From NCBI RefSeq assembly GCF_006337105.1, contig NZ_CP040871.1:1922001-1986000 (forward strand): 64,000 nucleotides of DNA, read 5' to 3'. The DNA is from Thermomonas aquatica. GTDB lineage: Bacteria > Pseudomonadota > Gammaproteobacteria > Xanthomonadales > Xanthomonadaceae. The position numbers and the translations under genes are program-made. The notes beneath the pieces were generated by a model, which worked only from the letters and a program-made list of their open reading frames with translations, made no database searches and was not told the DNA's origin. Position 1 is the stretch's first letter; every line of letters begins with the position of its first letter. Positions 29,679-39,060 of this stretch are shown here, piece by piece.

Positions 29679-30460
29679 GCGAAGTCCGGCGCGAATGGGC
29701 AAGCAAGGTGCCGCAGGTCACCTTGCTGTTCTGGATCACCAAGATCGCCGCGACCACCCTGGGCGAAACCGGTGGCGACGCGGTCAGCATGTCCTGGCTG
29801 GGCGAAACCACGCCGGGCGCGACCGGCCTGGGCTATCTGATCGGCACGGCGATCTTCGCCGTGGTGTTCGCCCTTGCCGTGTGGGCGCAGATCCGGGCGA
29901 AGCGCTTCCACCCGTTCCTGTACTGGTTCGCGATCATCGCCAGCACCACGGTCGGCACCACCCTGGCCGATTACGTCACCCGCTCGCTCGGGATCGGCTA
30001 CACCGGCGGTTCCGGCCTGCTGCTGGCGATGGTGCTGGCTTCGCTGTGGCTGTGGCATCGCACGCTGGGCACGGTGTCGGTGGACAGCGTGGGCGATCCG
30101 AAATCCGAGGCCTTCTACTGGCTGACCATCATGTGTTCGCAGACGCTGGGCACCGCGCTGGGCGATTGGGTGGCCGATACCGCCGGGCTTGGCTATACCG
30201 GCGGCATGCTGATCTTCGGCGGATTGCTGGCCGTCGTCGCGGCGCTGTATTTCTGGACGAAGACCTCGCGCACGCCGTTGTTCTGGGCGGCATTCATCCT
30301 CACCCGCCCGCTGGGTGCGGTGCTCGGGGATTTCCTCGACAAGCCGGTGGCAAGGGGCGGGCTGGAACTGAGCCGCTACAGCGCATCGTTGGCGCTGCTT
30401 GCGTTCATCGCCGCCGGCATCCTGCTGTTCCCGCAACGCGCGGCGGCGCGGGCGCATTGA
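29675..30460 (+). CDS. COG4705-type multi-pass membrane protein with internal repeats
   Basis: 261 residues with a GTG start overlapping the upstream TGA (GTGA). It has about eight hydrophobic segments. A four-fold repeat of the pattern (S/T)-x-x-x-G-x-x-x-x-D is visible: ATTLGETGGD, TTVGTTLADY, SQTLGTALGDW and TRPLGAVLGDF, the middle two followed by GxGYTGG. Database entries for this family give only 'membrane-anchored protein' and function is unknown. The evenly placed acidic residues inside membrane repeats suggest a channel or transporter. It is coupled to the LtaS-like gene. Confidence 0.85.
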   Translation: MSEVRREWASKVPQVTLLFWITKIAATTLGETGGDAVSMSWLGETTPGATGLGYLIGTAIFAVVFALAVWAQIRAKRFHPFLYWFAIIASTTVGTTLADYVTRSLGIGYTGGSGLLLAMVLASLWLWHRTLGTVSVDSVGDPKSEAFYWLTIMCSQTLGTALGDWVADTAGLGYTGGMLIFGGLLAVVAALYFWTKTSRTPLFWAAFILTRPLGAVLGDFLDKPVARGGLELSRYSASLALLAFIAAGILLFPQRAAARAH

Positions 30461-30474
30461 GCCCGCCGGCGCGC

Positions 30475-30954
30475 TCAGGCGCCGCCGGCGAAGCCCCGTT
30501 GCCGCCAGGCCTCGAACACCATCACGGCGACGGTATTGGAGAGGTTGAGGCTGCGGTTGTTCGGCTGCATCGGCAGGCGCAGGCGTTGCGCTTGCGGGAT
30601 CGCATCCAGCAGATCCTGCGGCAGGCCGGCGGTTTCGCTGCCGAACAGGAAGGCGTCGCCGGCGCGATAGTCGACCTGGTCGAAGCGGGTGGTGCCGCGC
30701 GTGGACAACGCGAACACGCGCGGCGATGAGCCATTGACCGCGGCGATCGCGGCAAGCGCGGCAGCGAGCTCGTCGTGCACCTGCATCGCCGCGTACTCGT
30801 GGTAGTCGAGGCCGGCGCGGCGCAGCTGCTTGTCGTCGAGGTCGAAGCCGAGCGGCTTCACCAGGTGGAGTTGCGCGCCGGTGTTGGCGCACAGGCGGAT
30901 CACGTTGCCGGTGTTGGGCGGGATCTCGGGGCGGTGCAGGATGACGTGGAACAT
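30475..30954 (-). CDS. trmL: tRNA (cytidine(34)-2'-O)-methyltransferase
   Basis: 159 residues. A SPOUT methyltransferase that 2'-O-methylates the wobble base of tRNA-Leu. The family N-terminus MFHVILHRPEIPPNTGNVIRLCANTG and the SAM-knot motifs LFGSETAGLP and LPMQPNNRSLNLSNTVAVMVFE are intact. It lacks the extra RNA-binding domains of TrmH, as expected for TrmL. It lies 10 bp after the SDR gene. Confidence 0.95.
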   Translation of the reverse strand: MFHVILHRPEIPPNTGNVIRLCANTGAQLHLVKPLGFDLDDKQLRRAGLDYHEYAAMQVHDELAAALAAIAAVNGSSPRVFALSTRGTTRFDQVDYRAGDAFLFGSETAGLPQDLLDAIPQAQRLRLPMQPNNRSLNLSNTVAVMVFEAWRQRGFAGGA

Positions 30955-30964
30955 CAGCGTGCGC

Positions 30965-31669
30965 TCACCACGGCAACGACTCGCCGCGCCAGTCGAGGAA
31001 GCGGCCCGACTGTCCGGGCGTGGCCGCGTCGATCACGCGCAGCAGGCCGGCGACGGCATCGGCCGGGGCAACCTGCGCGTTCGCGCCGCCCATCTCGGTC
31101 TGCACCCAGCCCGGATGCAGGGCCAGCACCACGATGCCGCGTTCCTCCAGCGCGCGCGCCAGCAACACGCTGGCCATGTTCTGCGCGGCCTTGCTGATGT
31201 CGTAGCTGGGCGTGCCGAAGCGGGCGGTGTTGCCGATCGAACCCAGTTGCGAGCTGATGTTGGCGATGCGGCCGCCATCGGCCAGCAGCGGCGCCAGCGC
31301 CTGCGCCAGCAGGAACGGGCCGACCGCATTGGTGCGCAGGCTGTCCTCGAGGGTCGCCTGTTCGACATGGCCGAAGCGCTCGCCGGAATGCAGCACGCCG
31401 GCGTTGTTGACCAGCAGGTCGATGCGGCCCGCGTCGCCCAGCACCAGCGGCAGGTCGTGCACCAGGCTGGCGCGCGATTTCGCCTCGGCCACGTCCAGCG
31501 GCAGCACATGCAGGCGGCCCGGGTATTCGCCGGCCAACGCATTCAGCGAGGTCGCCTTGCCCGGGTGCCGGCAGGCGCCGACCACATGCTCGCCGCGGGC
31601 CAGCAACTGGCGGACGAATTCCAGGCCGATCCCGCGGTTGGCGCCTGAAATCAAGACGTTACGAGGCAT
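30965..31669 (-). CDS. Short-chain dehydrogenase/reductase
   Basis: 234 residues. Classical SDR features: cofactor loop SGANRGIG, NNAG, catalytic Ser in ISSQLGS and YxxxK as YDISK. It uses NAD(P)H to oxidise or reduce an unknown alcohol or ketone. Relatives resemble the CsgA/sniffer-type subgroup (AGVLHSGERFG). The start is ATG 31669, divergent from the first M16 peptidase gene. Confidence 0.9.
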   Translation of the reverse strand: MPRNVLISGANRGIGLEFVRQLLARGEHVVGACRHPGKATSLNALAGEYPGRLHVLPLDVAEAKSRASLVHDLPLVLGDAGRIDLLVNNAGVLHSGERFGHVEQATLEDSLRTNAVGPFLLAQALAPLLADGGRIANISSQLGSIGNTARFGTPSYDISKAAQNMASVLLARALEERGIVVLALHPGWVQTEMGGANAQVAPADAVAGLLRVIDAATPGQSGRFLDWRGESLPW

Positions 31670-31757
31670 TGCCGGCTCCCGGATGGCTTCCGGCACAGTG
31701 TATCGGCCCCGACGGACGGCTAACATCGGAAGTCTTTGCCGTCCGCTGGAGTCCTGC

Positions 31758-34595
31758 ATGTCCGTGTTCCGTCCCGCCGCGCTCGCCCTTGCCCTCGCCA
31801 CCGCGCTGTCCGCCGGCGCCTATGCGCCCGTCGTGCAGGCGGCGAACGCGCCTGCGGTCGACATCGCCTACGACAGCTTCGTCCTGCCGAACGGGCTGCG
31901 GGTGATCGTGCACACCGACCGCAAGGCGCCGATCGTCGCGGTCAACCTCTGGTACCACGTCGGCAGCAAGGACGAGCCCAGCGGCCGCAGCGGCTTCGCC
32001 CACCTGTTCGAGCACCTGATGTTCAACGGTTCGGAGAACTATCCGGGCGAGTTCTTCACCCCGTTCAAGGCGGTCGGCGTCACCGACCAGAACGGCACCA
32101 CCAACACCGACCGCACCAACTACTTCGAGAACGTGCCGACCACCGCGCTCGACACCGCGCTGTGGATGGAATCCGACCGCATGGGCCACCTGCTCGGCGC
32201 GATCGACCAGGCCACGCTGGACGAGCAGCGCGGCGTGGTGCAGAACGAGAAGCGCCAGGGCATGAACCAGCCCTACGGCCAGCTGCGCGAGATCATCTCG
32301 CACACCATGTATCCGCAAGGCCATCCCTACCACCACACCACGATCGGTTCGTTGAACGACCTCAACGCGGCCAAGCTCGAGGACGTGAAGACCTGGTTCA
32401 AGACCTGGTACGGCCCGAACAACGCGGTGCTGGTGCTGGCCGGCGACATCGACGTCGCCACCGCCAGGGAAAAGGTGGCGAAGTACTTCGGCGACATCCC
32501 GGCCAGCCCGACCATGGCCCAGCCGAAGGTCGACGTGGCGGTGCTGAAGGCGAACGGCCGCACCGAGCTGGAGGACAAGGTCCCGCAGGTGATGGTGCGC
32601 CGCATGTGGAACGTGCCGCAGGTCGGCAGCCGCGACACCGACATGCTCGACCTGTTCTCCGACGTGCTCGGCGGCAGCGCCAGCTCGCGCCTGGACAAGC
32701 GCCTGGTGCACCAGGACAAGCTGGTCGACAGCGTCGGCACCGGCAACTGGGCCTCGCAGCTGGGCGGCAACTTCTTCGTCACCGCGATGGTCAAGCAGGG
32801 CGTGGACCCGGCCAGGGTCGAGGCGATCATCGACGAGGAGCTGAACAAGCTGATCGCCGAAGGCCCGACCGCCGAGGAGCTGGCGCGCGCCAAGACCAGC
32901 TACGAATCCAATTTCATCCGCGGCATCGAGCGCATTGGCGGTTTCGGCGGCAAGGCCGACGTGCTGGCCTCCTGCGCGATCTACGAGAACAACCCGGGTT
33001 GCTTCCGCGATTCGCTGAAGGCGGTCGCCAGCGCCACCCCGGCGCAGGTGCGCGCGGCGGCGTCGAAGTGGTTGAACAAGCCCAGCCATGTGTTCACCGT
33101 GAAGCCGGGTGCGCGCAAGGACCTGCCGGAAGACCCGGCGGGCACCCCGGCGCCGTTCGCGCTGCCCAAGCCGGATGCGAAGTACAAGACCACGGCCAGC
33201 GCGGTCGACCGCAAGGCCGGCGTGCCGATGCCGGCCAGCTTCCCCGACCTGAAGTTCCCCACCCAGCAGCGCGCCACCCTGTCCAACGGCACCACGGTGA
33301 TCCTGGCCGAGCGCCACGACATCCCGGTGGTGCAGATGGACTACCAGTTCGCCGGCGGCTATTCGGCGGATCCGGCCGGCAAGCCCGGCATCGCCAACTT
33401 CACCGCCGGCCTGCTCGATGAAGGCGCGGGCGACCTCGACGCGCTCGGCTTCGCCTCGCGCAAGGAAGAGCTCGGCGCGCAGATCGGCGCCGGCGCCAGC
33501 CTGGACAGCAACGGCGCCACCCTGTCGGCGCTGAAGAAGAACCTGGAGCCGTCGGTGGCGCTGCTGGCCGACATGCTGCGCAAGCCGCGCTTCGACCAAG
33601 CCGAGATCGACCGCGTGAAGGGCCAGTGGATCGCCGGCATCAGGCAGGAGAAGGCGCAGCCCAGCGGCGCGGCCATGCGCGTGCTGCCGTCGCTGATGTT
33701 CGGCGCCGGCCATCCGTACGGCAACCCGCTCAGCGGCACCGGCACCGAGGCGGCGATTTCCGCGCTGACCCGCGCCGACCTGGTCGCCTTCCACCAGCGG
33801 ATGATGCAGCCGAAGGGCGCGACCGTGATCGTGGTCGGCGACACCACCCTGAAGGAAATCGTGCCGGTGCTGGAGAAGCACTTCGGCGACTGGAAGGTCG
33901 ATGGCGCCGGCGGCGCCCCGGCCATCCCGGCGGTGGCCAACGTCAAGCAGCCGCGCGTGTTCCTGATCGACCAGCCGGGTGCGGTGCAGGCCAACATCTT
34001 CGCCGCCGAGCTGGTGCCGTCGAGCAAGGACCCCGGCGCGATCGCCTTCGACATGGCCAACATGGTGTTCGGCGGCGATTTCACCGCCCGCCTCAACATG
34101 AACCTGCGCGAGGACAAGCACTGGTCGTACGGCGCCAGCAGCCGCGCCGGCGGCGCGGTGGGCCAGCGCATGTGGCGTGCCTCGGCGCCGGTGCAGATCG
34201 ACAAGACCGCCGAATCGGTGGCCGAGATCAAGCGCGAGATGGCCGAGTTCTTCGGCGGTGCGCGCGGCACCACGGCCGAGGAACTGGCGCGCCAGCAGAA
34301 GGGCATGACCCTGAGCCTGCCGGGTGCGTACGAGACCGCCGGCGCGGTGATGAACACCATCGGCAGCAACGTGCTGTACGGCCGCCCGGACGACTACGTG
34401 TTCCAGCGCAAGGCCGCGATCGAGGCGATCACCCCGGCGCAGGTCGACGCCGCGGCGAAGACCCTCGATCCGAACGGCATCACCTGGGTCGTGGTCGGCG
34501 ACCTGAAGAAGACCGAGGCGCCGATCCGTGCGCTGAACCTCGGCGAGGTCACCATCCTCGACGCCGACGGCAAGCCGGTGCCCGCCGCGAAGTAA
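31758..34595 (+). CDS. Secreted M16 (pitrilysin-family) zinc peptidase, first of a tandem pair
   Basis: 945 residues with a signal peptide (MSVFRPAALALALATALSAG). Two M16 repeats are present, each with N- and C-terminal halves. The inverted zinc motif HLFEH is at residues 82-86 (HxxEH), with the distal Glu region GVVQNEKRQG. The C-terminal half begins near LSNGTTVILAERHDIPVV and lacks the motif, as is normal. It acts in the periplasm, probably on small peptides or unfolded proteins. It is highly similar to the following gene, pointing to tandem duplication; the two are separated by 71 bp containing a hairpin. Confidence 0.93.
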   Translation: MSVFRPAALALALATALSAGAYAPVVQAANAPAVDIAYDSFVLPNGLRVIVHTDRKAPIVAVNLWYHVGSKDEPSGRSGFAHLFEHLMFNGSENYPGEFFTPFKAVGVTDQNGTTNTDRTNYFENVPTTALDTALWMESDRMGHLLGAIDQATLDEQRGVVQNEKRQGMNQPYGQLREIISHTMYPQGHPYHHTTIGSLNDLNAAKLEDVKTWFKTWYGPNNAVLVLAGDIDVATAREKVAKYFGDIPASPTMAQPKVDVAVLKANGRTELEDKVPQVMVRRMWNVPQVGSRDTDMLDLFSDVLGGSASSRLDKRLVHQDKLVDSVGTGNWASQLGGNFFVTAMVKQGVDPARVEAIIDEELNKLIAEGPTAEELARAKTSYESNFIRGIERIGGFGGKADVLASCAIYENNPGCFRDSLKAVASATPAQVRAAASKWLNKPSHVFTVKPGARKDLPEDPAGTPAPFALPKPDAKYKTTASAVDRKAGVPMPASFPDLKFPTQQRATLSNGTTVILAERHDIPVVQMDYQFAGGYSADPAGKPGIANFTAGLLDEGAGDLDALGFASRKEELGAQIGAGASLDSNGATLSALKKNLEPSVALLADMLRKPRFDQAEIDRVKGQWIAGIRQEKAQPSGAAMRVLPSLMFGAGHPYGNPLSGTGTEAAISALTRADLVAFHQRMMQPKGATVIVVGDTTLKEIVPVLEKHFGDWKVDGAGGAPAIPAVANVKQPRVFLIDQPGAVQANIFAAELVPSSKDPGAIAFDMANMVFGGDFTARLNMNLREDKHWSYGASSRAGGAVGQRMWRASAPVQIDKTAESVAEIKREMAEFFGGARGTTAEELARQQKGMTLSLPGAYETAGAVMNTIGSNVLYGRPDDYVFQRKAAIEAITPAQVDAAAKTLDPNGITWVVVGDLKKTEAPIRALNLGEVTILDADGKPVPAAK

Positions 34596-34607
34596 TCGCC
34601 AGCAAGC

Positions 34608-34641
34608 CGCGCAGCCCGCCGCCACGGCGGGCTGCGCGTTT
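34608..34641 (+). terminator. Intercistronic hairpin between the M16 paralogues
   Basis: A 13-bp perfect GC-rich stem (CGCGCAGCCCGCC and complement) with a GCCAC loop and only three T after it. It is more likely an attenuator or mRNA-stability element than a complete terminator, since the next gene follows after 25 bp. Confidence 0.55.
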
Positions 34642-34666
34642 CCATCGCAACCCATCCGAGAACGCC

Positions 34667-37501
34667 ATGCCCAAGACCGCCATCCTCAGCCTTGCCCTCG
34701 CCGCCGCGCTGTCCGGCGCCCTCTACGCGCCGCAGGTGCAGGCCGCGCAGCCCGCCGCCATCGACATCCCCTACGAGCAGTTCACCCTGCCGAACGGCCT
34801 GCGCGTGGTGGTGCACACCGACCGCAAGGCGCCGGTGGTCTCGGTGCATGTCTGGTACCACGTGGGCAGCAAGGACGAGCCGAAGGGCAAGACCGGCTTC
34901 GCCCACCTGTTCGAGCACCTGATGTTCAACGGCTCGGAGAACCACCCGGGCGAGTACTTCGACCCGTTCGAGAAGGCCGGCGTCTCCGACATCAACGGCA
35001 CCACCTGGTTCGACCGCACCAACTACTACGAGACCGTGCCGACCACCGCGCTGGACATGGCGCTGTGGATGGAATCCGACCGCATGGGCCACCTGCTCGG
35101 CGCGATCGACCAGAAGACCCTGGACGAGCAGCGCGGCGTGGTCCAGAACGAGAAGCGCCAGGGCGACAACGAGCCCTACGGCCGCAGCGAGTACTACATG
35201 CTGGCGGGCACGGTGCCGGCCAACCACCCGTACCACCACAGCACCATCGGTTCGATGGAAGACCTCAACGCGGCGTCGCTTGCGGACGTGAAGAGCTGGT
35301 TCCGCGATTACTACGGCGCGGCCAATACCGTGATCGTGCTGGCCGGCGACATCGACGTCGCCACCGCGAAGGAAAAGGTGGCGAAGTATTTCGGCGACAT
35401 CCCGGCCGGCAAACCGGTGCCGCAGCAGGCCAAGTGGACCGCGCCGCGCGAGGCCTCGACCCGCGCGCAGATCGAGGACCGCGTGGCCCAGGTACGCATC
35501 ACCCGCACCTGGAACATCCCTGGCCGCGGCGATCGCGACCTGGCCCTGCTCGACCTTGCTTCCGACGTGCTCGGCGGCGGCAAGAGCAGCCGCCTGTACC
35601 AGCGCCTGGTCTACCAGGACAAGCTGGTCGACAACGTGTCCGTCTCCGTCCAGCCGTTCGAGCTGGTCAGCAGCTTCAACTGGGAGGCCGACGTGAAGCA
35701 GGGCGTCGATCCCGCCAAGGTCGAGGCCGCGGTCAACGAGGAATTGGCGAAGTTCATCGCCACGGGCCCGACCGAGGAAGAACTGGCGCGTTACAAGGCG
35801 ACCAGCTACGCGGCCAACGTGCGCAGCCTGGAGCGCGTCGGCGGCAAGGCCAGCCGCTTGGCCGAATCGCTGATCTACCTCGGCAGCGCGGATGGCTGGA
35901 AGCGCGACTTCGACTGGTACCAGTCCGCCACCGCCGCCGACGTGCAGGCCGCGGCGAAGCGCTGGCTGAGCAAGGGCGACTTCACCCTGACCGTGGTGCC
36001 GGCCGCCGGCGAGCCGAAGGACGCGCCGATCGTCAGCCTGCCGGCAGGCAAGCGCCCGGCCGACATCCCCGGCGCGCCGACCGACAAGTTCACCACCACC
36101 GCCTCCGCCGTGGATCGCAGCAAGGGCGTGCCGGAGGTCTCCAGCTTCCCCGACCTGAGCTTCCCGGCCGTGCAGCGCGGCAAGCTGAAGAACGGCATCG
36201 AAGTGGTGCTGGCCGAACGCCACAGCGTGCCGGTGGTCAATGTGGCCCTGCAGTTCGATGCCGGCTACGCCAGCGATGCCGCCGGCAAGCTCGGCACCGC
36301 CAGTTTCGCCGCCAGCATGCTGGACGAAGGCACCGCGACGCTGGACTCGGTGCAGATCGCGCAGACCCGCGAGCGCCTGGGCCTGAACCTGTCCACCGGC
36401 TGCGGGCTGGACGCCTGCACCGCCAACGCCAACCTGCTCAAGGCCAACATGGCGCCGTCGCTGGCCCTGCTCGCCGACGTGGTGCGCAACCCGGCGTTCC
36501 GCGATGCCGACATCGAGCGCCAGCGCGCGCAATGGCTGGCCGGCATCGCCCAGGAGAAGACTCAGCCGGTCGGCCTGGCCCTGCGCGTGCTGCCGCCGCT
36601 GGTCTACGGCGCCGGCCATCCGTACGCGATCCCGTTCTCCGGCACCGGCAACGAGGCCTCGATCAAGGCGCTGGGCGCCGCCGACCTGCGCGCCTGGCAG
36701 TCGGCGTGGCTGCGTCCCGACAACGTGCGGATCATCGTCGCCGGCGATACCACCCTGCCGGAAATCACCAGGCAGCTGGATGTCGTGTTCGGCGATTGGC
36801 AGGCGCCCGCGGCGAGCAAGGGCGCGAAGTCGATCCCGCAGGTCGCCGCGCAGGCCAAGCCGCGCGTGTTCCTGATCGACAAGCCCGGCGCGCAGCAGTC
36901 GCTGATCCTGGCCGGCCTGCTGGCGCCGTCGACCACCGCGCCGAACAACCTCAACATCGAGACCATGAACGATGCGTTCGGCGGCCTGTTCTCCGCGCGC
37001 CTCAACATGAACCTGCGCGAGGACAAGCACTGGGCCTACGGCTCCTACAGCTTCATGAGCAATGCCAAGGGCCAGCGTCCGTACATGCTGTACGCGCCGG
37101 TGCAGACCGACAAGACCGCCGAATCCGCCGCCGAGCTGCTGAAGGAAGCGCGCGAGGTGATTTCGTCGCGTCCGCTGACCGCGGCCGAGATCGCCAAGGT
37201 CAAGGACAGCAGCGTGCGCAGCCTGCCCGGCGGTTACGAGACCATCGGTGCGGTCGCCGGCGCGCTGGCCGACAACGCCCTGTACGGCCGCCCGGACGAC
37301 TACGTGGCGACCCTCAAGCAGCGCATGGAAGCGCAGCGCGATGCCGACGTGCAGGCCGCGGCGAAGGACATCGTCAAGCCGGATGCGCTGACCTGGGTGA
37401 TCGTCGGCGACCTGTCCAAGATCGAGGCCGGCGTGCGCGCGCTGAACCTGGGCGAGGTGCAGGTGGTCGATGCCGACGGCAAGCCGGTGGCGAAGAAGTA
37501 A
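34667..37501 (+). CDS. Secreted M16 (pitrilysin-family) zinc peptidase, second of a tandem pair
   Basis: 944 residues with a signal peptide (MPKTAILSLALAAALSGALY). The zinc motif HLFEH is at residues 80-84. Much of the N-terminal half is identical or nearly so to the upstream paralogue (e.g. the stretch around WMESDRMGHLLGAIDQ). Divergence is greater in the substrate-facing parts: NGTTWFDRTNYYETVPT versus NGTTNTDRTNYFENVPT. The second domain starts near LKNGIEVVLAERHSVPVV and has no motif. Both genes may be made from one promoter upstream of 31758. A terminator follows at 37523. Confidence 0.93.
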   Translation: MPKTAILSLALAAALSGALYAPQVQAAQPAAIDIPYEQFTLPNGLRVVVHTDRKAPVVSVHVWYHVGSKDEPKGKTGFAHLFEHLMFNGSENHPGEYFDPFEKAGVSDINGTTWFDRTNYYETVPTTALDMALWMESDRMGHLLGAIDQKTLDEQRGVVQNEKRQGDNEPYGRSEYYMLAGTVPANHPYHHSTIGSMEDLNAASLADVKSWFRDYYGAANTVIVLAGDIDVATAKEKVAKYFGDIPAGKPVPQQAKWTAPREASTRAQIEDRVAQVRITRTWNIPGRGDRDLALLDLASDVLGGGKSSRLYQRLVYQDKLVDNVSVSVQPFELVSSFNWEADVKQGVDPAKVEAAVNEELAKFIATGPTEEELARYKATSYAANVRSLERVGGKASRLAESLIYLGSADGWKRDFDWYQSATAADVQAAAKRWLSKGDFTLTVVPAAGEPKDAPIVSLPAGKRPADIPGAPTDKFTTTASAVDRSKGVPEVSSFPDLSFPAVQRGKLKNGIEVVLAERHSVPVVNVALQFDAGYASDAAGKLGTASFAASMLDEGTATLDSVQIAQTRERLGLNLSTGCGLDACTANANLLKANMAPSLALLADVVRNPAFRDADIERQRAQWLAGIAQEKTQPVGLALRVLPPLVYGAGHPYAIPFSGTGNEASIKALGAADLRAWQSAWLRPDNVRIIVAGDTTLPEITRQLDVVFGDWQAPAASKGAKSIPQVAAQAKPRVFLIDKPGAQQSLILAGLLAPSTTAPNNLNIETMNDAFGGLFSARLNMNLREDKHWAYGSYSFMSNAKGQRPYMLYAPVQTDKTAESAAELLKEAREVISSRPLTAAEIAKVKDSSVRSLPGGYETIGAVAGALADNALYGRPDDYVATLKQRMEAQRDADVQAAAKDIVKPDALTWVIVGDLSKIEAGVRALNLGEVQVVDADGKPVAKK

Positions 37502-37522
37502 GCGAACCGTTCAGCCATGAGC

Positions 37523-37559
37523 GCACGATGCCGGCGACACTGCCGGCATCGTGCTTTCT
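37523..37559 (+). terminator. Terminator after the M16 pair
   Basis: A 13-bp perfect stem (GCACGATGCCGGC and complement) with a six-base loop, followed by TTTCT. It ends 12 bp before the next start codon, so the lipoprotein gene relies on readthrough or a very short promoter. Confidence 0.78.
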
Positions 37560-37570
37560 GGAGAAGCGGA

Positions 37571-37876
37571 ATGCGTTCGATCCTGCTGCTGGCCGCGCTG
37601 CTGGCGACCTCGGGCTGTACCTTCGTGCACATGGCCCCCGGCGCGGCCGAGGTGAAGGTGCTGGCCGCCGCGCCGAGCTGCGAGAAGCGCGGCGAAGTCG
37701 AGGTCTCGGTCAAGGACCGGCTTGGGCCCTACGAGCGCAGCGAATCGCAGGTCCGCGACGAACTGGAGACCCTGGCCCGCAACGAGGCGCCCGGCGTCGG
37801 CGCCGACAGCATCAGCCCGATCACCCCGCCCAGGGACGGCGAGCAGCGCTGGGCGATGTGGCGCTGCGCCGGCTGA
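37571..37876 (+). CDS. DUF4156/RcsF-like small lipoprotein
   Basis: 101 residues. The lipobox ATSGC is at about residue 16. The mature part has three cysteines and the pattern CEKRGEVEVSVKD ... VRDELETLARNEAPGVGADSI, resembling DUF4156/RcsF-type envelope lipoproteins, in which a short 'C-x-x-x-GEV' strand precedes a helix of 'ARNxL/AA' type. The role is unknown; envelope-stress sensing is only a family-level analogy. Start ATG 37571 has GGAG upstream. Confidence 0.75.
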   Translation: MRSILLLAALLATSGCTFVHMAPGAAEVKVLAAAPSCEKRGEVEVSVKDRLGPYERSESQVRDELETLARNEAPGVGADSISPITPPRDGEQRWAMWRCAG

Positions 37877-37987
37877 ACCGGGCTTCGACCCCGGTCACGG
37901 TTTGCTCGATACGCCAGCGTACTGGGATGAAAACCGCTATCCTGCGCGGTTCCGGTGCGAGCCTCGCGCCTGCGTGAGTGTTCGCCC

Positions 37988-39004
37988 ATGCTGTTCCAAC
38001 ATGTTGCCATCGCCGGCCTGGCCCATATCGACGCGCCGCGCCGGCTGTCCTCGGAAGAGATCAATGCGCGGCTGAAGCCGACCATGGACCGCCTCGGCAT
38101 CAAGACCGACGTGCTGGGCGAGATCGCCGGCATCCATGCGCGCTACCTGTGGGAAGACAATGTGCAGGCCTCGGACGTGGCCACGCTTGCTGGCGTGAAG
38201 GCGCTGGGCGATGCCGGCATCGACCCGGACAAGGTCGGCCTGCTGGTCAATACCTCGGTCAGCCGCGACTACCTGGAGCCGTCCACCGCCTCCATCGTCA
38301 GCGGCAACCTGGGCCTGCCGGACACCTGCCAGAACTTCGACGTGGCCAATGCCTGCCTGGCCTTCATCAACGGCATGGACATCGCCAGCCGGATGATCGA
38401 GCGCGGCGAGATCGACTACGCGCTGATCGTTGATGGCGAAACCGCCAACCTCGCCTACGAGAAGACCCTCGAACGCCTGGGCCGCGAGGACGCGACCGAG
38501 GAGCAGTTCCGCAACGAGCTGGCCACCCTGACCCTGGGCTCGGGCGCCGCCGCGATGGTGCTGGCCCGCGCCGAACTGGCCCCGGGCGCGCCGCGCTACA
38601 AGGGCGGGGTGACCCGCGCCGCGACCGAGTGGAACAAGCTGTGCCGCGGCAACCTGGACGGCATGGTCACCGATACCCGCATGCTGCTGATCGAGGGCAT
38701 CAAGCTGGCGCAGAAGACCTTCGGCGCGGCCAAGCAGGCGCTGGGCTGGGTCTCCGACGAACTGGACCAGTTCGTGATCCACCAGGTCAGCAAGGTGCAC
38801 ACCGCCGCCTTCACCAAGGCGATCGGCATCGACCCGAAGAAGGTCATGACCATCTTCGGCGAGCACGGCAACATCGGCCCGGCCAGCGTGCCGATCGTGC
38901 TGTCCAAGCTGCGCGAACTCGGCCGCCTGAAGAAGGGCGACCGCGTGGCCCTGCTCGGCATCGGTTCGGGCCTGAACTGCTCGATGGCCGAAGTGGTCTG
39001 GTAA
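37988..39004 (+). CDS. oleA: OleA, acyl-CoA head-to-head condensing enzyme (3-oxoacyl synthase III family)
   Basis: 338 residues, collinear with Xanthomonas campestris OleA from MLFQHVAIAGLAHIDAP to GLNCSMAEVVW. It joins two long-chain acyl-CoAs by a non-decarboxylative Claisen reaction, giving a beta-keto acid for olefin synthesis. The catalytic residues Cys123 (NACLAF), His265 (IHQVS), Asn295 (GEHGNIGP) and Glu97 (YLEPST) are present; they are 143, 285, 315 and 117 in the structural numbering, a constant offset of 20. A terminator-like hairpin separates it from oleB. Confidence 0.97.
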   Translation: MLFQHVAIAGLAHIDAPRRLSSEEINARLKPTMDRLGIKTDVLGEIAGIHARYLWEDNVQASDVATLAGVKALGDAGIDPDKVGLLVNTSVSRDYLEPSTASIVSGNLGLPDTCQNFDVANACLAFINGMDIASRMIERGEIDYALIVDGETANLAYEKTLERLGREDATEEQFRNELATLTLGSGAAAMVLARAELAPGAPRYKGGVTRAATEWNKLCRGNLDGMVTDTRMLLIEGIKLAQKTFGAAKQALGWVSDELDQFVIHQVSKVHTAAFTKAIGIDPKKVMTIFGEHGNIGPASVPIVLSKLRELGRLKKGDRVALLGIGSGLNCSMAEVVW

Positions 39005-39024
39005 GGCCGCGGTTTCGATTCCAG

Positions 39025-39046
39025 GGGCCGGTTCGCCGGCCCTTTT
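39025..39046 (+). terminator. Terminator-like hairpin between oleA and oleB
   Basis: A 7-bp stem GGGCCGG/CCGGCCC capped by a TTCG tetraloop and followed by four T. It lies in the 56-bp gap between oleA and oleB and probably reduces readthrough, setting OleA above the downstream enzymes. Confidence 0.7.
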
Positions 39047-39060
39047 CATTGCAGGATCCG

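Noticed and set aside
31659..34655. Minus-strand open frame of ~1000 codons opposite the first M16 gene
   Set aside because: Arg/His/Gly/Val-rich low-complexity composition, no motif and no start context; the plus strand codes a full M16 peptidase. The same applies to long antisense frames at 34394-37030, 42637-46104 and 51981-55358.
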